Made by a program: the position numbers and the translations under genes
In this document: in pieces, positions 4,120-10,057 of the stretch
How positions within the stretch are numbered: position 1 is the stretch's first letter
How the letters are laid out: every line of letters begins with the position of its first letter
NCBI GenBank assembly: GCA_902385765.1
Contig: CABMGU010000092.1
Coordinates: forward strand, 1 to 10,281
Length of the DNA stretch: 10,281 nt
Reading direction: 5' to 3'
Origin: an uncultured archaeon
Lineage (GTDB): Archaea; Nanobdellota; Nanobdellia; Woesearchaeales; ARS49
The notes under the pieces: model-generated
What the model was told of the DNA's origin: nothing
The model's database searches: none
What the model saw: the letters and a program-made list of their open reading frames with translations, nothing else

Positions 4120-5032
4120 CAGCAAGCATACCACAGGCAGCATCAATGTCAACACCCTTTCTTGTTCTAATGATGGTCTTGTAGCCGGCGTCAATCAAAG
4201 TTTGCTTGAAAGCTTTTGCAGTTTCTTGTGAAGGCGGGGAAAACACAACAGGATTGCACAGGATAAGATTGATGACGATGTGTTGGAAAGGTCTTAAAAG
4301 CTCTGCAAGCTCTTTCGCGTGCTCTAATTTATCATTGATGTTTGCTATCAAAATATACTCGACCATCAAAGGACCGCGCTTGCAAAAAGGAAAATCCTTG
4401 CAGGCATCAAGGACGTCTTTGATGGGAAAATGCCTGTTGACAGGAACAAGCTTGTTTCTTATTTCATCATTAGGAGCGTGAAGACTAATCGCAAGCTGGC
4501 AATGAGTATCCCTGCCCAACTGCCTTATTTTATCAGGAATACCGACAGTAGAAACAGTAATCCTCGTCCACTTCAAACCCTGCTTTCGCAATTCATTCAC
4601 TGCAAAAACGACAGCATCATAGTTCAGCAAAGGCTCACCCATACCCATAAACACGACGTTGGTGATTTTCTGCACCGGATTAACTGCTTCGGGCCGCTCT
4701 GGTCTGCGACTGAATTTATCTCCATCTTGCATCTGCGAGGGAGAGAAATTCACCCCAAGTTCCTTGGGGCAGAGCGGCAATATAGCTCCCTGCATTAAAG
4801 ATAATTGTCCAAGGATTTCATCTGCAGTTAAGTTTCTCGAGAAGCCCATCTTAGCAGTTGCGCAAAAAGTGCAGTTCATCGCACAACCAACCTGAGTGGA
4901 AACACAGGCACAGAGCGTTCTTTTGTGCGTGATTAGAACAGACTCGACACATTTCTTATCATCAAACTCGATAAGGAACTTTCTTGTTCCGTCAGCAGAC
5001 TTCACTTCATTAGCAATGCGCATAATATTCAC
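4106..5032 (-). CDS. rlmN: RlmN-type radical SAM methyltransferase, lacking the N-terminal domain
   Basis: RlmN makes m2A at position 2503 of 23S rRNA (E. coli numbering) and m2A37 in some tRNAs by a two-cysteine radical SAM mechanism. The protein has CVSTQVGCAMNCTFC with the CX3CX2C cluster ligands C50, C54 and C57, the preceding C43 equivalent to E. coli C118, NVVFMGMGEPLLNYD, and the C-terminal DIDAACG whose C300 matches the methyl-carrying C355. Homology begins at about E. coli residue 80-90, so the N-terminal helix-hairpin-helix-like domain is missing. An extra stretch of about 30 residues (LCPKELGVNFSPSQMQDG onward) precedes NPVQKITNVV and is encoded by a palindromic segment. The start is GTG 5032 or, equally possible, ATG 5023; no Shine-Dalgarno is seen. 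The gap to the upstream Nudix-like gene is 10 nt, suggesting an operon. Confidence 0.9.
   Translation of the reverse strand: MNIMRIANEVKSADGTRKFLIEFDDKKCVESVLITHKRTLCACVSTQVGCAMNCTFCATAKMGFSRNLTADEILGQLSLMQGAILPLCPKELGVNFSPSQMQDGDKFSRRPERPEAVNPVQKITNVVFMGMGEPLLNYDAVVFAVNELRKQGLKWTRITVSTVGIPDKIRQLGRDTHCQLAISLHAPNDEIRNKLVPVNRHFPIKDVLDACKDFPFCKRGPLMVEYILIANINDKLEHAKELAELLRPFQHIVINLILCNPVVFSPPSQETAKAFKQTLIDAGYKTIIRTRKGVDIDAACGMLAAKSI
4693..4778. repeat. Palindromic in-frame insertion inside rlmN
   Basis: An 86-bp segment bounded by a perfect 9-bp inverted repeat, GCCGCTCTG (4693-4701) and CAGAGCGGC (4770-4778). Inside are two further stems: GAATTT-A-TCTCC (4712-4723) with GGAGA-G-AAATTC (4740-4751), 11 of 12 paired, and CCCCAAG/CTTGGGG (4753-4759 with 4763-4769) with loop TTC. 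A direct repeat TCTGCGA occurs at 4703 and 4732. The segment corresponds to residues that typical RlmN proteins lack, between the cluster helix and the GMGEP motif. This suggests a mobile palindromic repeat inserted in frame. Confidence 0.7.
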
Positions 5033-5042
5033 TGAAAAATAA

Positions 5043-5801
5043 TCATTTGTATTTATGTGCTACGCTCAATCCTGCATACGTAGGAACACCCATTTCAGTC
5101 TTTTCAATATCTGCAGGACACTCTAACGATGCCACATCAACCAAACCAAGAGGCCTTATGACGCCAGAAGGCTGTTCCGGCAGTTTGTTTGCCTTTAAAA
5201 GCTCATTAATCACCTTATCATAACCCCAAGCAAACTTCAAATTACGGCCATTAATATCCTTCAAAGAAACATCAACTACAGAACTGCCATGTTTCCAACT
5301 ATCAGTCGTCAATCTCCCTGAAAACAGTTCGATCATAAGTTTGAAGTGAGCATAATCCTCAGCAGACAACGCCTTCATAAAAATCGTTGAGCCGTATGTA
5401 AGCTCTGGATTAGCAATCGGCGAATGCACAGTCATGATGTAACTGCCCGCGAGCTTATGACCAACAAGAAGCCGAGGCCCAAGCTCGCTTAAAACACCAA
5501 CAATCTCTTCAGGAAGCCTCACATCGACCCTCGCCTCAACAGGCAAGAACTTCTGACACAGCAATGCGTTCAAAGACTCGTGCTCTTCAGTTAAGCTCCA
5601 AAACTCCTCCAAAACCTCCCTTTCCAGAGTATCTTCAGGAGATTTATCCCTGGCATCAAAATTACCACCAAGAAAATTCAAGGCAGTGTCAAAAAAAGGA
5701 GGCCTGTAATCAGCGCTCTTTTTCTCAAGAATAAAATGAACAGTTCCATCTAAACAGATATATGGAAGAATGGATGCGCTGTGATGATTCAGCAAAGCCA
5801 T
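5043..5801 (-). CDS. Nudix-like hydrolase domain protein, 252 aa
   Basis: Residues 45-67 contain GGNFDARDKSPEDTLEREVLEEF, split here by reading as GGN, a 9-residue linker, then EDTLEREVLEEF. This matches the Nudix box pattern GG-x-GE-SPEEA-REVLEE, with the metal-binding REVLEE intact (61-66). The Gly-Glu after the first strand is replaced by Arg-Asp-Lys and the final Gly after EE by Phe-Trp. Nudix enzymes hydrolyse nucleoside diphosphates linked to another group; the substrate here is unknown. The remaining C-terminal half does not resemble anything I recognise. The frame opens at a TTG (5819), but I choose ATG 5801-5799 because the TATA box at 5832-5825 is about 28 nt upstream, giving a leaderless mRNA. 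rlmN follows after 10 nt. Confidence 0.7.
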   Translation of the reverse strand: MALLNHHSASILPYICLDGTVHFILEKKSADYRPPFFDTALNFLGGNFDARDKSPEDTLEREVLEEFWSLTEEHESLNALLCQKFLPVEARVDVRLPEEIVGVLSELGPRLLVGHKLAGSYIMTVHSPIANPELTYGSTIFMKALSAEDYAHFKLMIELFSGRLTTDSWKHGSSVVDVSLKDINGRNLKFAWGYDKVINELLKANKLPEQPSGVIRPLGLVDVASLECPADIEKTEMGVPTYAGLSVAHKYK

Positions 5802-5824
5802 AACGAGAGAAACAAACAAATTAG

Positions 5825-5838
5825 TATTTAAGTCTTTC
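5825..5838 (-). promoter_or_regulatory. BRE/TATA box of the Nudix-like-rlmN unit
   Basis: The minus strand reads GAAAGA followed by CTTAAATA, centred about 28 nt before ATG 5801. This fixes MALLNHH as the N-terminus rather than the upstream TTG. Confidence 0.6.
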
Positions 5839-5894
5839 CTTCATAGTGACAACATTTGCCTCCCGTGATTCGGATGACGACAAGATTTGCACAT

Positions 5895-6416
5895 CTACTT
5901 TTTAGAATTCTTTCTGATATATCCATCAATCTTTGCATTAAACTCGGCAGGCTCGATAGGCTGACAGCCAAGACTTGAGATAATCTGCTTCAAGTTAGGA
6001 ATGTGCTTTTCATCATCAGACATAATCTCTGCTTCCAGCAAATAAGCAAAATTCTCAATAAACTGCAAGGAAAGAAGGTACTCAAAGCCGTTGTAATTGC
6101 AGACGAACTCCTCTTTTTTCTTAATCCAGGAAGGGTCGTCCTTAAAGCCAAGCTCCCGCAGAACAGCAATCATATTCTCGGCATCAGCCCTATCCTTCAA
6201 ATTAATAGAGACCTCTTTCCTCGAGAATTTAGTCGGGTCGCCTTCCTTGAACACGAGCTCGTTAATTTTATCAGAATACCTTATGCGAACATCCTTAGGC
6301 TTGAACCTGAAAGTCGTAATAACGTCTTCATTCACTTTCTTGAACTTTTTCGGAAGAAGCTTTTGAAGCTCTTCATACTTCTCCTTTGTCAACAAAGCCT
6401 TAATCTCGATTTCCAT
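5895..6416 (-). CDS. CYTH domain protein (class IV cyclase/triphosphatase fold)
   Basis: A 173-aa single-domain CYTH protein. It begins MEIEIKALL, the diagnostic ExExK strand (E2, E4, K6) that binds metal and triphosphate. It then shows alternating charged strands typical of the triphosphate tunnel: VRIRYSDK (43-50), ELVFKEG (53-59), SRKEVSINL (65-73), and the acidic strand AYLLEAEIM (124-132). The family includes class IV adenylate cyclases, thiamine triphosphatases and inorganic triphosphatases; substrate cannot be assigned from sequence alone. The frame runs upstream to 6479, but the TATA box AATTTATA at 6446-6439 is about 26 nt before ATG 6416, so the ExExK methionine is the start and the mRNA is leaderless. 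Length is normal. Confidence 0.85.
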   Translation of the reverse strand: MEIEIKALLTKEKYEELQKLLPKKFKKVNEDVITTFRFKPKDVRIRYSDKINELVFKEGDPTKFSRKEVSINLKDRADAENMIAVLRELGFKDDPSWIKKKEEFVCNYNGFEYLLSLQFIENFAYLLEAEIMSDDEKHIPNLKQIISSLGCQPIEPAEFNAKIDGYIRKNSKK

Positions 6417-6438
6417 AGACGAGAAAAACAAGTAGGGG

Positions 6439-6446
6439 TATAAATT
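6439..6446 (-). promoter_or_regulatory. TATA box of the CYTH gene
   Basis: The minus strand reads AATTTATA about 26 nt before ATG 6416. It overlaps the stop codon region of the Lrp-like gene (stop at 6447-6445), so the two genes are packed end to promoter. Confidence 0.6.
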
Positions 6447-7395
6447 AGTTGTGCAGCAAACCCTCAGGAAAGAAGTCATACTTCAACTGCATAGAACTGA
6501 ACAAGTACTTCTGGTTGACGATGACATCAGAGAACTTCTCCTTAACGTCGAGAAGAAAAGCGCTAAGCTCGTCAGATTTTTTGACAGCAAGATAAATGAA
6601 AACCACTGGCTTGGAAGCACTCATAAAAGCATACCTGACATTCTTCTGGTCGTTGATATAAAACCTCAAGGCAGACTCCCTCTCCTTTGAAAGATTGCGC
6701 AAGTCCAGCATTATAAGATATACATCATAGCCAAGTGCGTGAAGATTGAGTTTAGCAGTAAACTCAACAATAACCCCTTTTTTCCTCAAACTCTTAATCC
6801 TTGCAGAAACAGTCTCATAAGTAACACCAAGCTTTTTAGCAAGATTAAGCAGCGAAGCAGTACAATCCCTGTTCAACTCAAACAAAAGCTTAAAATCAGC
6901 ATCGTCGATTTTCGCCTTTTCCATCTTCCTCGACAGAGCCGGCTTTATCTGCCCAGGCAGCTGCTGAACCCTATAAGGCTCCAACTCAGGATGAACCTCA
7001 AACACGTCCAAAATAGATGAAAACTTTGTCTTCAACTCTTCAAGAAAAGCATAAAAAGTAGCCACATCCGAGACAAACTCCACCAAGAAATTCCACTCCC
7101 CAACCAAACGGTCAACAACAGTAGTATTTGGGTGGCTTTTAAGGAAATCAGCCATTTCCTGCTCCCTGCCACTCAGCCGGATAAGCAGGTTGTAAACGTT
7201 GAATCCGATAGCATTGTAATTGACAACAGGAGCAAAACCAGTAATAATCCCCATTTTAACCAGCCTATCAATACGGTAAGTCACAGAGTTCTTGCCGATG
7301 CTCATTGCCTTGCCTATACTATTATGGCTGGCCCTGGCATCTGTACAGAGCAAGTCCAATATCTTCCAATCCCTCGCGTCCAGCTCCTTAGTCAT
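6445..7395 (-). CDS. Double-length Lrp/AsnC family transcription regulator
   Basis: A 316-aa protein made of two tandem Lrp/AsnC units. The first has a winged helix-turn-helix at residues 5-54 (LDARDWKILDLLCTDARAS..., then NSVTYRIDRLVKMGIITGF) and a RAM-like alpha/beta region at about 60-135. The second has helix-turn-helix residues 164-213 (IDDADFKLLFELNRD..., then YETVSARIKSLRKKGVIVEF) and a second sensor-like region to about 305. Ordinary Lrp proteins are about 150 aa and dimerise, so one chain here may imitate a dimer. The start is ATG 7395, placed by the strong TATA box at 7426-7419, about 27 nt upstream; the frame itself opens at 7437. The divergent neighbour and a shared palindrome suggest autoregulation. 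The effector ligand is unknown. Confidence 0.88.
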   Translation of the reverse strand: MTKELDARDWKILDLLCTDARASHNSIGKAMSIGKNSVTYRIDRLVKMGIITGFAPVVNYNAIGFNVYNLLIRLSGREQEMADFLKSHPNTTVVDRLVGEWNFLVEFVSDVATFYAFLEELKTKFSSILDVFEVHPELEPYRVQQLPGQIKPALSRKMEKAKIDDADFKLLFELNRDCTASLLNLAKKLGVTYETVSARIKSLRKKGVIVEFTAKLNLHALGYDVYLIMLDLRNLSKERESALRFYINDQKNVRYAFMSASKPVVFIYLAVKKSDELSAFLLDVKEKFSDVIVNQKYLFSSMQLKYDFFPEGLLHN

Positions 7396-7418
7396 ATATT
7401 CACAATATACGGACTTTC

Positions 7419-7433
7419 TATATAAATATTTCC
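7419..7433 (-). promoter_or_regulatory. BRE/TATA box of the Lrp-like gene
   Basis: The minus strand reads GGAAATA followed by TTTATATA, centred about 27 nt before ATG 7395, so a leaderless transcript is predicted. Confidence 0.7.
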
Positions 7434-7436
7434 TCA

Positions 7437-7448
7437 TTTTAGCTAAAA
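7437..7448. promoter_or_regulatory. Candidate operator: perfect palindrome between divergent promoters
   Basis: TTTTAGCTAAAA is a perfect 12-bp palindrome centred at 7442.5, about 20 nt from the minus-strand TATA centre and 22 nt from the plus-strand TATA centre. Its placement suits a dimeric regulator controlling both genes, most simply the Lrp-like protein itself. No binding has been shown. Confidence 0.45.
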
Positions 7449-7454
7449 ATGACT

Positions 7455-7468
7455 AAGAAGTTTTATAT
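7455..7468 (+). promoter_or_regulatory. BRE/TATA box of the 154-aa gene
   Basis: AAGAAG is followed by TTTTATAT (7461-7468), predicting transcription from about 7490. This would place the start of the RNA at the first base of the leader hairpin. Confidence 0.65.
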
Positions 7469-7489
7469 CTAAAGGAAACAATATATGGT

Positions 7490-7524
7490 GTTGTAGTCAC
7501 TCGAGAGGGGCTACAACGAGGTGA
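7490..7524 (+). promoter_or_regulatory. Structured 5' leader: hairpin plus Shine-Dalgarno
   Basis: GTTGTAG (7490-7496) and CTACAAC (7511-7517) form a perfect 7-bp stem with a 14-nt loop, followed directly by GAGGTGA (7518-7524), a strong ribosome-binding site 5 nt before ATG 7530. The hairpin would sit at the very 5' end of the mRNA. It contrasts with the mostly leaderless neighbours. Confidence 0.6.
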
Positions 7525-7529
7525 ACAAA

Positions 7530-7994
7530 ATGACGACAGAAACACAAAAACCAATAAAAAGAAATTATGAGCTACTCAAACAAACAGAACAAAAGCTTGA
7601 TTGGTTAAAACGCCAGAATAACCGTTTGCGTAATGGAGACGACTCGAATTTTTGGAGAATCCTGTTCGCAAATAGGCAATATCCGTGTTCTGAGGTTGAT
7701 GCTATCGAGTATCTTCCGCCAGATCCAGTCTCACAACATCTTGAATCTGAATATAAGGAGAATCGCTTTCGTTGTTATGGGAATGAGCCGTTACAAGATT
7801 TGCGACGCATTCAAAGCAGAGAAATGACTGAAAAAAAATATGACGGTCTAATTAACACATATGGCATCAAACCAGAACAACCCTCCAACCCAGTCGAGGA
7901 AAGACCGACAATAATCTATTCCGACGCGAAACAGTACAAAGCAGACATGCAAAAGCTGGCTGAAGGATTAGTACAAAGACTCGGAGCGGTTTAA
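7530..7994 (+). CDS. Hypothetical protein, 154 aa
   Basis: I do not recognise this protein. Residues 1-35 are highly polar and probably helical (NYELLKQTEQKLDWLKRQ, then NRLRNGDD). The centre has aromatic and Pro-rich segments (SEVDAIEYLPPDPVSQHL) and the C-terminus has a second helix (SDAKQYKADMQKLAEGL). It has no membrane segment or known motif, and two Cys (in QYPCSE and FRCYGN) without a zinc-binding pattern. The frame opens at GTG 7521, but I choose ATG 7530 because GAGGTGA ends 5 nt before it and covers the GTG. It is divergent from the Lrp-like gene and followed by a T-rich run, so it is probably monocistronic and a candidate target of that regulator. Confidence 0.72.
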   Translation: MTTETQKPIKRNYELLKQTEQKLDWLKRQNNRLRNGDDSNFWRILFANRQYPCSEVDAIEYLPPDPVSQHLESEYKENRFRCYGNEPLQDLRRIQSREMTEKKYDGLINTYGIKPEQPSNPVEERPTIIYSDAKQYKADMQKLAEGLVQRLGAV

Positions 7995-8006
7995 TTTTTT
8001 ATTTTT
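7995..8006 (+). terminator. T-rich terminator after the 154-aa gene
   Basis: Two runs of T (6 and 5) separated by one A follow the stop codon immediately. Archaeal transcription often ends at such T-runs without a hairpin. Confidence 0.5.
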
Positions 8007-8041
8007 CCCTGCATTACTAATATGAACTTTAAAACAAAAAG

Positions 8042-8049
8042 CTTTATAA
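8042..8049 (+). promoter_or_regulatory. TATA box of the hicB-hicA operon
   Basis: AAAAAG precedes CTTTATAA, centred about 27 nt before ATG 8073. This supports the inner methionine (MEFTAI) as the HicB start and a leaderless mRNA. Confidence 0.65.
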
Positions 8050-8072
8050 TAAGCCAAACAATAAGCAGAAGC

Positions 8073-8285
8073 ATGGAATTCACTGCAATCATAAGGAAAG
8101 GAGAAAAACAATTTGTTGCATTATGCCCTGAAGTAGACGTGGTAAGCCAGGGGCGCACTGTAGAGGAAGCCCTGAAAAACCTAAAAGAAGCAGTCGATTT
8201 GTACGTTGAAGAAATGGGCCTGCCAGAAGAGTTCAAGGAAGAAGCATTAGTCACTCATTTTGCCCTGGAAAATGAAGCTGCCTAG
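8073..8285 (+). CDS. hicB: HicB family antitoxin
   Basis: A 70-aa HicB with the partly degenerate RNase H-like fold: MEFTAIIRKGEKQFVALCPE, VDVVSQGRTVEEALKNLKEA, VDLYVEEMG. The pattern of strand, CPEVDVVSQG turn, and helix EEALKNLKEAV is typical of HicB antitoxins, which block HicA by covering its active site. The C-terminus ends soon after the fold, so I see no ribbon-helix-helix or HTH DNA-binding domain, and self-repression through HicB is doubtful. The open frame begins at 8022, but those 17 residues span the TATA box. The hicA start lies 14 nt inside the end of this gene, so the two are tightly coupled, with antitoxin first. Confidence 0.9.
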   Translation: MEFTAIIRKGEKQFVALCPEVDVVSQGRTVEEALKNLKEAVDLYVEEMGLPEEFKEEALVTHFALENEAA

Positions 8286-8496
8286 ACTTTCCGGCAAAGA
8301 AGCAATCAAAATTCTGTCAAAAATAGGCTATATGCCTGCAAGACAAAAAGGAAGCCACGTGATTCTTACAAAGCAAACAGAATCCGGAAAAAGAGCAGTC
8401 GTTGTACCACTGCACAACGAAATTGACAGAGGAACACTGCTCGAAATCATAAGACAATCAGGATTAAAAAAAGAAGAATTTCTAAAGCTAATATGA
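8272..8496 (+). CDS. hicA: HicA family toxin (mRNA interferase)
   Basis: A 74-aa HicA with the dsRBD-like alpha-beta-beta-beta-alpha fold. It starts MKLPRLSGKEAIKILSKIGY, continues with RQKGSHVIL containing the catalytic His (H29), then RAVVVPLHNEIDRGTLLEII and a C-terminal helix. HicA cleaves mRNA independently of ribosomes and is neutralised by HicB. All expected elements are present and the length is typical, so it is probably active. ATG 8272 is chosen over an in-frame TTG at 8260 because family members start at this point. The stop overlaps the next start (ATGA, 8493-8496), extending the operon to a third gene. Confidence 0.92.
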   Translation: MKLPRLSGKEAIKILSKIGYMPARQKGSHVILTKQTESGKRAVVVPLHNEIDRGTLLEIIRQSGLKKEEFLKLI

Positions 8497-8672
8497 AGTA
8501 CAGAAAGCATTGCGACTACCACGGCACCTGCAAAAACAAGGCGTATATGGAAGTCTATCCTTGTTTACTAGGCAGAAAAAACAGAAATAAAGGCTGGAGC
8601 TATCTCTGCAGAAAACACTATTACCAGGAACAAAAACGACTTAAAAAAAAGCTTCCCGCCTGCAGAGCTTAA
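8493..8672 (+). CDS. Small Cys/His-rich protein (59 aa), third gene of the hicBA operon
   Basis: The start ATG 8493-8495 overlaps the hicA stop as ATGA. The protein begins MKYRKHCDYHGTCKNKAYME and ends with a basic helix QEQKRLKKKLPACRA. C7, H10 and C13 (C-x2-H-x2-C) and C39 and H42 (C-x2-H in YLCRKHYY) could bind zinc, with C24 as a further candidate ligand. The layout (paired ligands, aromatic strand GWSYLC, then H) resembles small treble-clef or zinc-ribbon proteins, but I cannot name a family. It is rich in Lys and Arg, so nucleic acid binding is plausible. Its TAA (8670-8672) interlocks with the TAA of the converging gene (8671-8669) as TTAA. Coding is inferred from coupling, composition and intact length. 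Confidence 0.68.
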   Translation: MKYRKHCDYHGTCKNKAYMEVYPCLLGRKNRNKGWSYLCRKHYYQEQKRLKKKLPACRA

Positions 8673-10057
8673 GATTTCAGTTCTTCCACGGCAATCGCGT
8701 AAGTCGCAGCAAAAGGACCAAGAGCAAGAGCCTGGAAAGAAACAGCCTGCAAGGTCTTCTCAGCCATCTTCAAATACCTTGGCTCGCCAGCAATCTTGGA
8801 CAACTCCTTCAAGACAAGAGCCGCAAAAGCATTCTCGTGAACGGGCTTTTTTCTATCTTTCAAACGGCCAACACCTGCAGGAAGAACATCAAAGAAACCG
8901 CCATTCTTACGGTCATAAAACTTCTCCAAAGCTTTTGCAACAGACAAAGCCTTAGCACGCCACTCAAGACGATTAGTAACCTTGAAAGCGTGCACCAAAG
9001 CAGCCAAAAAGTAAACGTGGTCCTTCAGCAGGTACAACGGCTGTTCAGACGGATAATAATGAGCCACAAGACCACGAACATTCAACTTGTACAAGCTCTC
9101 CAAAACCTTGAACGCAACATCATAATGCTCAAGCCCTGCATCAAACAAGGCAAGAGCAACAGCAGAATTACTATCAGTATAAATGGTCTTGTCAACAACA
9201 GGCTGAACAGCTTTTCTTCTCTCCTCAAAATCCATCCTGCAATACTTCTCATCAGCATCCTGACTGTTATAGAACAGGTTTTTTTCGTGGTCGTATAAAA
9301 CGGTGAACAGGAAAAACAAAATCTTGTTTGCAGCAGTCAGATAATCCTCTTTCTTAAACAGTTTGTAAGCCCACAAGTAAACAGACAGCATCTTCGCATT
9401 ATCCTCAAGCATTTTCTCAAAATGAGGAAACTCCCAGTTCTGCTCAGTCGCATAACGGAAAAAACCACCCCAAACACGGTCAAACACCTGAGAATAAAGC
9501 ATCTTTGAACACGTAAAATCAAGCATACGATGAGAATAAGCATCCCTGCGCCAAATCAAATACTCAAGAACATCAGAATTCAAAAACTTCGGCTCCAAGC
9601 CAAAACCGCCATTAACAGGATCATAATAACACTTAACTGCATCAAAAAACTGCCCGGAATCAAACTCAACAGGCACTTCTTTTCGAACTCTTTTCTTTTT
9701 CGGCTTGTATTTTTTGAAACGCTTCAAAGCATCTTCCAGAAACTTAACCATATTCTCAGGAGCAACGTAAGTAGCAGCAGAAATTAATTCACCGTCAGAA
9801 GCAAGAATAACAGTAGAAGGCCAGCCACCAACATTATAACGCTCATTAATGTCAGGACGCTTGTCAGTATCAACCTTGACTGGAATGAAATTCTTGTTGA
9901 TAAAATCAGTTATTTTTTCATCAGAATAAGCCAAACGGTCCATTGTATGACACCAATGACACCAAACAGCAGAAAGATACAACAGGACGGGCTTTTTCTC
10001 TCTCCTGGAACGGGAAAATGCTGTTTTCGTGAAACTAAACCAGTTTAATCCTTCCAT
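8669..10057 (-). CDS. Thioredoxin-domain protein of the DUF255/SSP411 (YyaL) family, short form
   Basis: Residues 1-110 form the DUF255 thioredoxin-like domain with VWCHWCHTMDR (C33 and C36 as the CXXC pair), NKNFIPVKVDTDKRPDINERY and the cis-proline loop GGWPST (P80). The rest is an alpha/alpha-barrel region like that of N-acylglucosamine 2-epimerases, with GGFFRYATEQNW and PHFEKMLEDNAKML (211-224), a hallmark of this family. Its role is unproven in any organism; redox or sugar-related functions have been proposed. At 462 aa it is clearly shorter than the usual 650-700 aa, apparently through shorter linkers and C-terminal part, with no frameshift seen. The N-terminus aligns with family members. 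ATG 10057 lies 13 nt inside the end of trpS, so expression is probably coupled. Confidence 0.9.
   Translation of the reverse strand: MEGLNWFSFTKTAFSRSRREKKPVLLYLSAVWCHWCHTMDRLAYSDEKITDFINKNFIPVKVDTDKRPDINERYNVGGWPSTVILASDGELISAATYVAPENMVKFLEDALKRFKKYKPKKKRVRKEVPVEFDSGQFFDAVKCYYDPVNGGFGLEPKFLNSDVLEYLIWRRDAYSHRMLDFTCSKMLYSQVFDRVWGGFFRYATEQNWEFPHFEKMLEDNAKMLSVYLWAYKLFKKEDYLTAANKILFFLFTVLYDHEKNLFYNSQDADEKYCRMDFEERRKAVQPVVDKTIYTDSNSAVALALFDAGLEHYDVAFKVLESLYKLNVRGLVAHYYPSEQPLYLLKDHVYFLAALVHAFKVTNRLEWRAKALSVAKALEKFYDRKNGGFFDVLPAGVGRLKDRKKPVHENAFAALVLKELSKIAGEPRYLKMAEKTLQAVSFQALALGPFAATYAIAVEELKS

Noticed and set aside
6003..6443. A 146-codon plus-strand frame opposite the CYTH gene.
   Set aside because: The CYTH frame has the diagnostic ExExK motif and a correctly placed promoter; the opposite frame has neither.
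8837..9298. A 153-codon plus-strand frame within the thioredoxin-domain gene.
   Set aside because: It lies opposite a clearly conserved coding region and has no recognisable sequence.
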